64,000 nt of DNA, from assembly GCA_009823505.1 (NCBI GenBank), contig VZQC01013731.1, positions 195,319 through 259,318 on the forward strand, read 5' to 3'. The translations under genes were made by a program, and so were the position numbers. The stretch is from Rhizomys pruinosus (Eukaryota > Chordata > Mammalia > Rodentia > Spalacidae). Under the pieces are notes generated by a model. It was given only the letters and a program-made list of their open reading frames with translations. It was not told the origin of the DNA and searched no databases. This document shows, one piece after another, positions 1 to 8,360 of this stretch; the first letter of the stretch is position 1, and the number at the start of each line of letters is the position of its first letter.

Positions 1-205
1 GGGAATTGCCTGTATGTATGTATGTATGTATGTATGTATGTATGTATGTATGTGCACCTGTCATGCAAAGCCCAAGATCAAAAGAGGGAGTCAGAGTCCC
101 CTAGAATTAGAGTTATGGACAATTGTTAGTTGCCATGTGGGTGCTGGAAACCAAACCCAGGTCCTTTACAAGAGCAGCCAGTGCTCTTAACCTCTGACCC
201 ATGTT
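1..205 (-). mobile_element. B2-type SINE, window-edge copy
   Basis: The plus strand shows the reverse complement of a B2-type SINE: body, then the 'gccatgtgggtgctgg' block and the tRNA-like head near 180-205. The 3' part is replaced by a tetranucleotide repeat at 11-53 and may run off the window. Confidence 0.75.
11..53. repeat. (TATG)n microsatellite
   Basis: About ten uninterrupted TGTA/TATG units inside the 3' part of the B2-type SINE. Confidence 0.95.

Positions 206-208
<3 letters not shown>

Positions 209-250
<42 letters not shown>
209..250. repeat. (CT)n microsatellite
   Basis: About 21 CT dinucleotides, between a B2-type SINE and the tail side of a minus-strand B1. Confidence 0.95.
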
Positions 251-251
<1 letters not shown>

Positions 252-253
<2 letters not shown>

Positions 254-391
254 CTTTTTCAGACAGTGTCTCTCTATACCCCCAGCTATCCTGGAACTCA
301 CTATATAGACTAGGCTGGCTTTGGACTCACAGATATATGCCTGCCTCTGCCTCCCAAGTGCTGGGATTAAAGGCGTGCACCACCACGCCCA
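252..391 (-). mobile_element. B1 SINE
   Basis: Reverse complement of B1: 'agacagtgtctc' at the 3' side through 'gggattaaaggcgtgcaccaccacgccc' at the 5' end. Confidence 0.85.
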
Positions 392-505
392 TCTACATTT
401 TTTTCTCTTATTTCAAGCCTTTCCACATAAATGTAGTTACTTCATTAATAAAAATCATGCCATTATTTTCAGTTTACTCTTGAGCTACAGTTTTACTTTA
501 TTGTT
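392..505. repeat. Diverged copy of Ubtfl1 intron-1 sequence (part 1)
   Basis: The stretch 'atttttttctcttatttcaag', then 'ttaataaaaat', then 'attttcagtttact' recurs in the same order at 2262-2344 and 2567-2600, just inside the proposed first intron of Ubtfl1. A B1 at 511-664 separates this from part 2 (665-708). It looks like a local duplication older than the SINEs in each copy. Confidence 0.6.
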
Positions 506-510
506 TGTTT

Positions 511-664
511 ATTTTTTTTTTATGGTCTTTTTGAGACAGGGTCTCCTTGCAGTCCTAGCTGTCCTGGAACTCCCTATGTAGACCAGGCTGACCTTGAACT
601 TACAAAGATCTGCCTGCCTCTGCCTTCTGAGTACTGAGATTAAAGGCATGTGCCACCATGCCTG
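511..664 (-). mobile_element. B1 SINE
   Basis: Minus-strand B1 with T-rich tail. It lies between imperfect repeats of 'gagctacagtttta' at about 483 and 667, its likely target duplication. Confidence 0.85.
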
Positions 665-708
665 GTGAGCTACACAGTTTTAATCTATCACTGTTTGAAA
701 TTAACCAC
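665..708. repeat. Diverged copy of Ubtfl1 intron-1 sequence (part 2)
   Basis: 'ttttaatctatcactgtttgaaatt' here pairs with 'ttttaatctatcattattttgaaatt' near 2608-2633, continuing the duplication begun at 392. Confidence 0.6.
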
Positions 709-925
709 TGAGCCATGTTAAGAGCATTGGCTCCTCTTGCAGAAGGCTGGAGTTCAGTTCCCAGTTCCCACATGTCAGCTAACAACTATCCATATATACC
801 TCCAGTTCCAGTTGATCTGACTGTCTTTTGATCTTCAGAAGGGGCTTTGCACCACATGGATGTATATACAGACATGCAGGCATTATACTTATACACGTAA
901 AATAATTTTTAAAAATTACAAATAA
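704..925 (+). mobile_element. B2-type SINE
   Basis: Degraded tRNA-like head ('gttaagagcattggctcctcttgcag'), then the body and 'acttatacacgtaaaataa' tail. Confidence 0.7.
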
Positions 926-1034
926 GCCGGGTGTGGTGGCACACACCTTTAATCCCAGCCTGGTCTACATAGTGAGCTTCAGGCCAGCTGGGACCAAAGG
1001 GAGATCCTCTCTCAAAAAGACCAAAAAAAATTAC
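926..1034 (+). mobile_element. B1 SINE, internally deleted form
   Basis: Starts 'gccgggtgtggtggcacacac' and passes from 'tttaatcccag' directly to 'cctggtctacatagtg', so about 45 bp of the B1 centre is missing. The copy at 1655-1765 has the same junction. An (AAAT)n tail follows to about 1066. Confidence 0.8.
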
Positions 1035-1037
1035 AAG

Positions 1038-1066
1038 TAAATAAATAAATAAATAAATAAATAAAA
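1038..1066. repeat. (AAAT)n
   Basis: Tetranucleotide tail of the preceding B1. Confidence 0.85.
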
Positions 1067-1526
1067 TAATTACTCTTTATGCCTAGCTAGACTGACCAAG
1101 AACATTCTACCTTATTTAATAGGAATATAATCCCTATTCTCCAAGTTATAATAATAATAATTTTCCCATTTCCTTAAATGACATTGCCAGTAATTGAGAT
1201 TCATTGTTAACTGTGTGCTTAAGTTACAGAAAGGCTGGCAGACCCTTCTCAGTCCTTTTTAGTAAATCCTACCTATCATGCACAATGCCTTGTTTTCCTC
1301 ATAACCAAATAATCAATCTACTAGCAAATGATTGAAAGAGGTTTTCAGGTGGTCAGATGATGATGTTTTAGTAAATTCTGGTTTCTATACAGAAAGTGGG
1401 TGAAAAGATCAAGACAAGAGACAAGAGGTAATTAAAAGGGTTATGGTAGGTCCAATGAGAAAGTAAGAGGGCCATGGTGGGTCCAATTAGATGTGATATA
1501 ACTGATTCAATGTTCTGTGGCCTTTG
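1067..1526. other. Unassigned AT-rich stretch
   Basis: No recognisable gene or SINE. It contains an imperfect direct repeat, 'gggttatggtaggtccaatgag' followed by 'gggccatggtgggtccaattag' (about 1438-1490). Confidence 0.5.
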
Positions 1527-1650
1527 TGGGCAGGGGTGGTGGAACACGCCTTTAATCCCAGCACTCAGGAGGCAGAGGCAGGCTGATATCTGTGAGTTAA
1601 AGGCCAGACTGGTGAGGTCAGAGTGAGCTCCAGAATGAACTCCAGGTCAA
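1527..1650 (+). mobile_element. B1 SINE
   Basis: 'gtggtggaacacgcctttaatcccagcact' to 'gagctccagaatg', lacking the usual 'ccctgtctc' end. Confidence 0.75.
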
Positions 1651-1654
1651 ATTA

Positions 1655-1765
1655 GCCTGGTGTGGAGGTGCACACCTTTAATCCCAGCCTGGTCTACGTA
1701 GTGAGCCTCAGGTCAGCTAGGACTAAAGGGAGACCCTGTCTCAAAAAGACCAAAAAAGAAATAAA
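1655..1765 (+). mobile_element. B1 SINE, internally deleted form
   Basis: Same central deletion junction as 926-1034 ('ttaatcccag' to 'cctggtctacgtag'), ending 'ccctgtctcaaaaagacc'. Confidence 0.8.
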
Positions 1766-2095
1766 ATCAACTTTGTTCCAAGCTATCTATCTCAAAATAC
1801 ATTATCCTCAACCAAATAAATAACAACCATAATATTTTTAAATTAGTATATATTAATTTTAGTATGTATTAATTATACAAAAGAGTGGCTTTCATTGTGA
1901 CATTTTGATACATTATATAAGCTACCTTAAATTTATTAACTCCTCAGGAATGGGAAAGTCTGTGATAGGCCCTGCCTGATCCATGACAAGAAAATACCAA
2001 GGGATAGACCATCATTCAGACCATCACCTGGTGAAGAGATTAAGAGATTAAGAAATTTATTGCTTCTTGCTAATAGGATTTCCTGAGGAAGTCTA

Positions 2096-2130
2096 ATTGG
2101 GGCGGGGCTTTGAAGGTCCTAATATAAAAG
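2096..2130 (+). promoter_or_regulatory. Ubtfl1: Putative Ubtfl1 promoter core (inverted CCAAT, GC box, TATA)
   Basis: ATTGG (inverted CCAAT) at 2096-2100 runs into the GC box GGGGCGGGGC at 2099-2108, with TATAAAAG at 2123-2130. The expected start site is about 2153-2160. The sites are plainly in the sequence. Assigning them to Ubtfl1 is inference from the donor splice site 107 bp after the TATA box and the matching acceptor upstream of the coding frame. The region to 1770 upstream shows no SINE and could be native or LTR-derived. Confidence 0.6.
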
Positions 2131-2154
2131 CCTCCGAGCTCCAAACAACTGTTT

Positions 2155-2237
2155 TCCCTAGAGCCCAGAGGACTCAGCACTCCTGAAGCAACAGTGGGGC
2201 TTTTCTGCAAGCACTAATGAGTCCTGAGAATCTGAAG
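2155..2237 (+). other. Ubtfl1: Putative untranslated exon 1 of Ubtfl1
   Basis: Starts about 25-30 bp after the TATA box (exact start not visible) and ends at 2237 in CTGAAG|GTGAGT, a strong 5' splice site. An upstream ATG at 2217 would read 7 codons (MSPENLK). Across the proposed junction to 6145 it reads 16 more and stops, giving a 23-codon upstream reading frame (…KYRIIQTTEVQKQITC) that ends before the main start. Spliced leader with a short uORF is a prediction from sequence alone. Confidence 0.5.
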
Positions 2238-2344
2238 GTGAGTCAGAATCCTTAGTCATGAATTCACATTTTTTTCTCTTATTTCAAGGCTTCCCAAAGA
2301 ACTGTAAACTGTAAACTGTGTTAATAAAAATAAATATCAGTCAT

Positions 2345-2566
2345 GGGGCTGGAGAGATAGTTCAGTGGTTAAGAGCACTGGCTGATCTTGCAGTGGATCC
2401 AGGTTAGTTTCCCAGCACCCACATGGTGGCTAACAATCATCCAAATTCTTCTGACCTCCATGGGCATGGCACAACATAGCTGCACTTACCTACATGCAGA
2501 CAGTATACGCATACACATAAAAATAATAAATAAAATATTTTTAAATTTTTAAAAAACAAAATAAAA
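2345..2566 (+). mobile_element. B2-type SINE
   Basis: 'ggggctggagagatagttcagtggttaagagc' head, body, and 'cacataaaaataataaataaa' tail. It interrupts the sequence shared with 392-505. Confidence 0.9.
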
Positions 2567-2636
2567 AGCATGCCTGTATTTTCAGTTTACTGTTGAGTGA
2601 CACCATTTTAATCTATCATTATTTTGAAATTTATGT

Positions 2637-2837
2637 GTTCTTTTCTATTTTATATTACTTGTGAATATAAATTGTGAATCTATGGAGGGGAAGTGTTAGA
2701 TATCATGTAGTTGCATTTTCATCATGGGATTGAAACTTAGCTAATATAGAATCCAAAAAACATTAAATGTGTAAAAAAGTTCCATAGTAAAAGATATAAA
2801 GTCTTAAATGTCAAATATAACACCATAATGAATTAGA
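2637..2837. other. Unassigned AT-rich intronic sequence
   Basis: No feature recognised. Confidence 0.5.
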
Positions 2838-2990
2838 GTTGTTGTTGTTGCTGTTGTTGTTGTGTGGAACAGGGTCTCCCTGTATCCCCAGCTGGCCTGG
2901 AACTCATTATGGAGTCCATCTGAGATCTGCCTGCCTCTGCCTCTTGAGTGCTAGAATTAAAGGCACGTGCCACCACATAGCTAGCTTTAT
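2838..2990 (-). mobile_element. B1 SINE with (GTT)n tail
   Basis: (GTT)n at 2838-2863, then 'agggtctccctgtatccccagctggcctggaactc' to 'attaaaggcacgtgccaccac'. Confidence 0.85.
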
Positions 2991-3059
2991 TATTTTTTCA
3001 AAGAATATTTTACTTTTTTATGATGCACTCATTTTTTGTGACATTAAACACTTAGCCGG

Positions 3060-3130
3060 TTTCTTGGGCTGGATTAGCTCTTTGGTAGAGCATTGTGTTC
3101 CAAACTCAGCACTAGGAAAACAAAAAATAA
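3060..3130 (+). mobile_element. ID-like tRNA-derived SINE (degenerate)
   Basis: 'gggctggattagctctttggtagagcattgtgttccaaactcagcact' followed by an A-rich tail resembles an ID-type tRNA SINE. Confidence 0.45.
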
Positions 3131-3292
3131 TGAAAACCCCTCAATTTTGTTAGGTGTTACTAGGTGAATGGGGGAGAAGTAAGCCTGTGCTTGACAGTGT
3201 CAATATGGATTCAATTTACAAAGTTAGAGATCAATTTAATACAGATCTAGTTGGCCTTGAGCTTGTAACAACCTTCCTTGCAGGGACTTTTT

Positions 3293-3545
3293 TTTTGGGG
3301 GGGGGGCATGGTCTCCCTTTGGTCCCAGCTGGCCTGGAGCTCAATATGTAGACCACACTGGCCTTGAACTCATAGAGATCTGTCTGCCTCTGCCTCCTGA
3401 GTACTGGGATTAAAGGTGTGCATCACCATGCCCAGCCCAAGATGGTTCTTAGCCGCCATGTGGGTGCTAGGAATTGAACCTGAGTCCTCTGCAAGAGCAG
3501 TTGGTGCTCTTAACCGCTGAGCCATCTCTCCACCTCCCCCCGCCC
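3293..3545 (-). mobile_element. Composite B2-head/B1 SINE, copy a
   Basis: Read on the minus strand: a B2-type tRNA head of about 100 nt (3438-3533), then 'aaccatcttgggctgggcatggtg' joining directly to a full B1 that ends at a T/G-rich tail. Flanks match as an imperfect target duplication: CCTTGCAGGGACTTTTT (3276-3292) and CCTTTCAGGGAATTTTT (3546-3562). The duplication encloses both halves, so the unit inserted as one. Confidence 0.75.
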
Positions 3546-3562
3546 CCTTTCAGGGAATTTTT

Positions 3563-3773
3563 AACTGTTGGATAGCTCTAGTACTATTTATATCTAATTT
3601 CTTATACTTAAAAATAATTCTCACTGATATTCTGAACTCGGGCTTTGATTTCTCCTTCTGCTTGGCCCTTAAGTTTGATGGCTTTTTTCTGTTCTTAGTT
3701 TACTCTGAATCTGAAAGCCCCACTATACTTCTCTTACCTTCTATTTAGTCAAGATGTGATTGATTTAAGAGTT
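3563..3773. other. Unassigned intronic sequence
   Basis: No feature recognised between two composite SINEs. Confidence 0.4.
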
Positions 3774-3787
3774 TTGAATGATTTTTC

Positions 3788-4068
3788 TTTTTTTTTTTTT
3801 TTTTTTTTATTTTTTTATTTTTATGAGAACAGGGATCTGCCGTGTAGCCCTAGCCGGCCTGGAACTCACTTCTGTAGACCAGGCTGGCTTGACTGCAGCA
3901 ACAAGATCACGCCGCTCTGGCCATCCATATGTGGCTAGGATTAAAGGCATGTGCCACCATGCCTGGCTCAAAGATGTTTCTTAGCCGCCATGTGGGTGCT
4001 GGGAATCAAACCCGGGTCCTCTGGTAGAACAGTCAGTGCTCTTAACCACTGAGCTATCTCTCCAGCCC
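3788..4068 (-). mobile_element. Composite B2-head/B1 SINE, copy b
   Basis: Minus-strand order: 'gggctggagagatagctcag' head, box-B-like 'gggtttgattcccagca', 'acatctttga' junction, 'gccaggcatggtggcac' B1, poly(A) (plus-strand T run). A perfect 14-bp target duplication TTGAATGATTTTTC lies at 3774-3787 and 4069-4082 around the whole composite. Confidence 0.85.
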
Positions 4069-4082
4069 TTGAATGATTTTTC

Positions 4083-4315
4083 AATTAAGCTTATGTGAGG
4101 CTTAAAGTACATTTTTCCAAATAGATCGCTGAAATAATTATTCAAATATTGTGATCTGTTGAAACACATACTGAAGTTACACCAGACCAGGCAGTATTGG
4201 TGAGGGAATAGTAACCAGTGAATCTCCTACTACTGGTTCAAATTCTAAGCTCCCAGTACTTTGTAGAAACTTTATGAATGAGGAAGTACTTTTACTGAAT
4301 CCTTAAACATGTAGA
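4083..4315. other. Unassigned intronic sequence
   Basis: No feature recognised. Confidence 0.4.
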
Positions 4316-4319
4316 ATAA

Positions 4320-4500
4320 GTAGCCAAATAAAATTATAAATATAAAAGACTAAGAGAAAGATGCAGGGCATTTATCACAGAATACATAATCTGGGTTGGG
4401 GTGGGGGTAAAGGAAAGGGTAATATGTTTAAATGGAACTGAAAATGATGTATGAAATACATAAAACATCAATAAAAGTATATTTTTAAAAATTATAAATA
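4320..4500 (+). mobile_element. Possible L1 3' end fragment
   Basis: G-rich 'ggttggggtgggggtaaagg', then 'gaaatacataaaacatcaataaaag' and an A-rich tail resemble the L1 3' end at 55780-55885. Similarity judged by eye. Confidence 0.35.
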
Positions 4501-4711
4501 TAATTCTAATCAGTACTTGAAGTTTGAAATATCTGGAAAATGGTCCAGCATCAAGCACTTTCATGCATGAAGTCTTGAAGAATGCCACAGCTGGATGCAT
4601 GTCTGGGGAGTTTAGCATCTTGTCTCCTGTTTCTAGCTCATCTTTCCTTTACTGATGAGCATCTGGGCTCCATCTGGACTGCAGCCACACTGCAGTGTGA
4701 ATGTGCTTTCC

Positions 4712-4745
4712 CATTTATTTATTTATTTATTTATTTATTTATTAT
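4712..4745. repeat. (ATTT)n
   Basis: Eight ATTT units forming the tail of the adjacent minus-strand B1. Confidence 0.9.
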
Positions 4746-4895
4746 TTTGGTCTTTTTGAGATCTTTTTGGTCTCCCTGTAGCCCCAGCTGTCCTGGAACT
4801 CACTCTGTAGATCAGTCTGGCCCTGAACTCACAAAGATCTGCCTGCCTCTGCCTCCAGAGTGCTGGGATCAAAGGTGTGTGCCACAACGCCCAGC
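4746..4895 (-). mobile_element. B1 SINE
   Basis: Complete minus-strand B1. 'tctttttgagatctttttgg' shows a short tandem duplication at the 3' end. Confidence 0.9.
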
Positions 4896-4907
4896 TTCTT
4901 TTAAACT

Positions 4908-5057
4908 TTTTTTTTGCCTTTAGAGACAAGGTTTCCCTGTAGCCCCAGGCTTCCTGGAACTTACTATGTAAACCAAGCTGACCTTGAACTCACAGAGATC
5001 TGCCAGCCTCTGCCTCCCAGAGTGCTGGGATTAAAGGCGTGTGCCACCAAGCCCAGC
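4908..5057 (-). mobile_element. B1 SINE
   Basis: Complete minus-strand B1 from a T-rich tail to 'gccaccaagcccagc', in tandem with the previous B1. Confidence 0.9.
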
Positions 5058-5144
5058 AATTTTCTTTTCATATTGTCTTATTCTCTCTAGAGGGCCTTTT
5101 TTGTCATCTAAACTTCAGAGTATGTCCTGGTACTTATTTCATTC

Positions 5145-5245
5145 ATTAATTTTTAAAATAATTTTATCGATTCTTTTGAGAATTTCATACAATGCATTTG
5201 AGATTAAAACCTCTCCCCCATTTCCATCTTCACGTTAATACCCCC
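5145..5245 (-). mobile_element. Possible L1 3' end remnant
   Basis: 'ttttgagaatttcatacaatgcatttgag' and the following C-rich text resemble the reverse complement of rodent L1 3' termini. Assigned from family knowledge, by eye. Confidence 0.4.
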
Positions 5246-5404
5246 CAAGGTCTGCTAAGATTTGGTAAAAGGGGGCCAAAATGGAAGTTTTACTATTGCA
5301 ATTTTATTATGCAATGGAGAAACAAATTTTATCTCAAAAGGAGAAATTGCTCATTTAAGTCGTTGAAAATAAATTATAAAGGGACATATTAAGAATGATA
5401 TCAT

Positions 5405-5448
5405 GGCTGGAGAGATGGCTCAGGAGTTAAGAGCACCAGCTGTTCTTG
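5405..5448 (+). mobile_element. B2-type SINE, 5' part (split)
   Basis: Head 'ggctggagagatggctcaggagttaagagc'. It is interrupted by composite SINE copy c and resumes at 5764. Confidence 0.85.
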
Positions 5449-5763
5449 TTCTTCTTTTTGGTTTTTGTTTTGGGTTTTGTTTTGTTTTTTTGTTTGTTTG
5501 TTTGTTTGTTTGTTTGTTTGTCTTTTTGAGACAGGGTCTCCCTATAGCCCCAGCTGGCCTGGAACTCACTCTGTAGACCAGGCTGGCCTTGAACTCATAG
5601 AGATCCACCTGCCTCTGCCTCCCGAGTGCTAGCATTAAAGGTGTGCACCACCATGCCAGGCTTAGAAATGGTTCTTACCTGCCATGTGAGTGCTGGGAAT
5701 CAAACCCAGGTCCTCTGTAAGAGCAGTCAGTGCTCTTAATTGCTGAGCCATCTCTCCAGCCCA
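5449..5763 (-). mobile_element. Composite B2-head/B1 SINE, copy c
   Basis: Minus-strand order: B2-type head (5660-5762), 'aaccatttctaagcctggcatggtgg' junction, full B1, then a (GTTT)n-rich tail. It is inserted into another B2, with target duplication AGCACCAGCTGYTCTTG at 5432-5448 and 5764-5780 (one mismatch) around the entire composite. Confidence 0.85.
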
Positions 5764-5960
5764 AGCACCAGCTGCTCTTGAAGAGGACCTGGTTCAGCTT
5801 CCAATACCTAGTTAACGAGGTCAGTAACTCCAGTTCTATGGCATTCAATGTGCTCTTCTGACTTCTGTGGGCATTGCATGACACAGCTGCACTTATATAA
5901 AATCCAGGCAACACACTCATACATGTAAAAAATAAAACAATAAATAAAATACATATATAT
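5764..5960 (+). mobile_element. B2-type SINE, 3' part (split)
   Basis: Continuation of 5405-5448 after the composite insertion, with an 'acatgtaaaaaataaaacaataaataaa' tail. Confidence 0.8.
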
Positions 5961-5979
5961 TTTTAAAGTGATGTATCAG

Positions 5980-6102
5980 GTCAGTCATGGCAGATTTCTA
6001 GAGGCAGGCGCAGGCAGATCTCTATGAGTTACAGGCTGATCTTTATGGCGAGTTCCAGTCCTGGTGGGACTGCAGGGAGATCCTGTCTAAAAAAATAAAA
6101 AG
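5980..6102 (+). mobile_element. Degenerate B1 SINE
   Basis: 'ggcaggcgcaggcagatctctatgagtt' to 'gggagatcctgtctaaaaaaataaa', only about 20 bp before the acceptor tract of the proposed intron. Confidence 0.65.
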
Positions 6103-6144
6103 TAGTATCTGATGAAGACTAACATTCTTTTTCTCTTTCCTCAG

Positions 6145-6279
6145 AAATACAGGATCATCCAAACAACAGAAGTTCAGAAACAAATTACCTGCTGAAATGT
6201 GTGTGTGTCTGTGTGTAGAAGTTTGAGCTACTGCTGAAGCATTTTGCATTTAACCAGTGCCACAGAATTCAACCTGTGA
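6145..6279 (+). other. Ubtfl1: Putative 5' UTR part of Ubtfl1 exon 2
   Basis: Sequence between the predicted acceptor and the coding start. It contains a short (TG)n-like run and carries the end of the uORF that would begin at 2217. Confidence 0.5.
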
Positions 6280-7548
6280 ATGACATCACTTCGCAGACAA
6301 GTACACTGGTCCAAAAGAGACATCCAGCAGTTACTAGAAGGCATGGAGAATAACCTCATAGACAATGACTTCCAAGGATACAAAAAAACCCAGGCAGATC
6401 TAGACTGGAGCAAAGTAGCTTTTGAAAATTTTTCAGGAGAAATGTGCAAACAAAAGTGGTTGCAAATTTCTCATAATTTGAGGAAGGTCCGTACACTATC
6501 AGAATTAGTGCTAGAGGCCAAGGAAAATGTTGAACATCTCTGCAAAAATGAAAAATACAAGAACCATCCTGACTTCCCCAAAAGGCCCCTGACTGCCTAT
6601 CTGCGCTTTTACAAGGAGCAGCGGGCCCACTACTGCCAGAAACACCCTGAGCTCAACAACCTGCAGCTGACCAAGATCCTGTCTCAGGAATACAACCAGC
6701 TCCCACAGGAGATCAAGGAGCGATATATTCAGGACTTCCAGAAGGAGAAACAGGACTACAAGAAGAAACTGGCTCAATTCAAGGAAGACCACCCAGATCT
6801 AGCTGGAAAGTCCAAGAAATCTGTGATGCCTAAGAACCATCAAATCAAAGTCCTTGAGAAACTACAAGGAAATAAAAAAAATGCGAAGTCTCCTCCAGAC
6901 ACTAAATTTCCCCAAAAACTGACATTTGAAGGAAAGCCGAAGAAACCTCCTATGAATGGTTATCACAAATTTCACCAAGATTCATGGTCAAGTAAGGAGC
7001 TAAGACATTTGCCCCTAAGGGAGCGCATGGTAGAGATTAGCAGACGCTGGCACCGAGTCCCACAGAGTCTAAAGGAGCATTATAAGACTCAGGCTGAGGA
7101 ACTGCAGAAACAATACTGGGTGGACCTGGACCTCTGGCTGAAGAGATTGACACCCGAAGAATATGCTGTATATAGAGAGACGGAGGCCACCTGCGGCAAG
7201 CGAAAGTTCTTGTCCGAAACAGAAAGCCCAAGACCCAAGATCAATCAAACAGATCCGCAGTCCTCAGCCAAGGCACTTCAAGAGGGCCCTGAAAAGGAGC
7301 AGAGGCTGCTGGCTACCAGGACAGACTCCTCAGATACTACGCAATTACACTATGGTCTCTTCCGGGGATCAGAGGAGAATATGATGGAAGACCCAGAAGA
7401 GGATGAACAGAGACACTCCTCAGACTCTAGTGGAACAGTTGAAGATGATAAAGACTCTAGTGGAACAGTTGAAGATGATAAAGATTCTAAGGATAATGTA
7501 TCTAACTCATCTTCCTCAGGGGAATCCTCGAAGTTAGACTCCATTTGA
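6280..7548 (+). CDS. Ubtfl1: Ubtfl1, UBF-like HMG-box protein (422 aa)
   Basis: Intact single-exon frame for an upstream-binding-factor-like protein. In mouse, Ubtfl1 (Hmgpi) is a nuclear HMG-box factor expressed in pre-implantation embryos and needed for normal early development. Residues 9-75 match the UBF N-terminal region (HWSKRDIQQLLEGMENNL; DWSKVAFENFSGEMCKQKW). HMG box 1 is about 99-168 (PKRPLTAYLRF...), and a second box at about 219-287 (KPKKPPMNGYHKF...) corresponds to UBF box 3; UBF box 2 is absent. An acidic, serine-rich tail (about 365-420) holds a perfect 10-residue tandem repeat DSSGTVEDDK (382-401). Mouse and human proteins are about 390 aa; the extra length is mainly in this tail. 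ATG 6280 has a weak context (T at -3); Met22 is stronger but would cut the conserved N-terminus. No frameshift is seen, and lack of introns in the frame fits its retrogene origin. Confidence 0.95.
   Translation: MTSLRRQVHWSKRDIQQLLEGMENNLIDNDFQGYKKTQADLDWSKVAFENFSGEMCKQKWLQISHNLRKVRTLSELVLEAKENVEHLCKNEKYKNHPDFPKRPLTAYLRFYKEQRAHYCQKHPELNNLQLTKILSQEYNQLPQEIKERYIQDFQKEKQDYKKKLAQFKEDHPDLAGKSKKSVMPKNHQIKVLEKLQGNKKNAKSPPDTKFPQKLTFEGKPKKPPMNGYHKFHQDSWSSKELRHLPLRERMVEISRRWHRVPQSLKEHYKTQAEELQKQYWVDLDLWLKRLTPEEYAVYRETEATCGKRKFLSETESPRPKINQTDPQSSAKALQEGPEKEQRLLATRTDSSDTTQLHYGLFRGSEENMMEDPEEDEQRHSSDSSGTVEDDKDSSGTVEDDKDSKDNVSNSSSSGESSKLDSI
7423..7482 (+). repeat. Ubtfl1: Perfect 2 x 30-bp tandem repeat inside Ubtfl1
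   Basis: Two identical 30-bp units (7423-7452, 7453-7482) encode DSSGTVEDDK twice, followed by a diverged partial third unit (gattctaag). The unit is in frame and lengthens the acidic tail. Confidence 0.95.
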
Positions 7549-7760
7549 GCCATTCATTTCCTAAATTGGTGTTCCAAGCCCTCTCAGCAAAACCCAGGAC
7601 AGAGGGAGGTAACTGTCCTCACTCCCTTGCTTTTCTCTCCTATACCCTCTCTTTGCTTCCTAAATACAGAGGAGTACAGAAGGGAGTTTGGCGCAGTACT
7701 GCTTATCGGGTCCATGAACTTGGGAAGAAGAGACCCTTCTGAGTGAGCACAAGCACTACA
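7549..7760 (+). other. Ubtfl1: Ubtfl1 3' flank / probable 3' UTR
   Basis: SINE-free sequence after the stop. No canonical AATAAA is seen before the first SINE, so the 3' end of the transcript cannot be placed. Confidence 0.4.
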
Positions 7761-7761
7761 C

Positions 7762-7946
7762 TTTTTTTGGTTTTTTTTTTTTTTAGAAAATGTCTCCCTG
7801 AAAAAAAGAGAAAAAGAAAAGGTGTCCCTGTAACCCCAGCTGTCCTGGAACTCACTATGTAGACCAGGCTGATCTTGAATTCACAGAGATCTGCCTGCCT
7901 CTGCCTCCAGAGTGCTAGGATTAAAGGCATGTACCACCATGGCTAG
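7762..7946 (-). mobile_element. B1 SINE
   Basis: Minus-strand B1 with an A-rich interruption ('gaaaaaaagagaaaaagaaaagg') near its 3' end. Confidence 0.85.
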
Positions 7947-8147
7947 ATAAGCACTTTACATTTTATGTGAACAAACTTTTCCATAGGGCATCACTTATAC
8001 AAGTGGTACCTGAATTTATTCCAGGAAGGGTCTCCCAGTCCTTCCTGCTGCTCCAGTGAATCTTGCCCCAGCATATTCCGTATAAACACAGAAAGACAGA
8101 CACTGATGAGTACACACCACTTTGGGTTTTCTACACACCACTTTGGG

Positions 8148-8360
8148 TTTTTATTTTTTTAATTTTATTCTTTATGTGTCTGCATACAGGTCTGTGCACC
8201 CATGTCATGCAGTGCCGCAGACGTCAGAAGAGGGCATCGGATTCCCCTGGAACTAGAGTTAAAGATGGCTCTCAGCTGCCATGTGAGGACTGGGGATCGA
8301 ACCCTGATCCTCTGCAAGAGCAGTTGTCTCTCTTAACCTCTAGGCCATCTCTCCAGCCCC
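8148..8360 (-). mobile_element. B2-type SINE
   Basis: Complete minus-strand copy ending 'gccatctctccagcccc'. Flanks carry 'gtacacaccactttg' at about 8110 and 8362, the likely target duplication; the left copy is itself tandemly repeated. Confidence 0.9.

Larger units (their letters stand above)
2238..6144 (+). other. Ubtfl1: Putative intron 1 of Ubtfl1 (GT-AG)
   Basis: Donor GTGAGT at 2238 and acceptor 'ttctttttctctttcctcag' ending at 6144, preceded by a long pyrimidine tract. The 3.9 kb between holds only SINEs and an L1 3'-end remnant. It would follow the pattern of retrogenes that acquire an upstream promoter and a non-coding first exon. Confidence 0.5.

Noticed and set aside
6280..7548. 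Ubtfl1 as a dead retrocopy
   Set aside because: The frame is intact over 422 codons, both HMG boxes are complete, and a promoter and splice sites are plausible.
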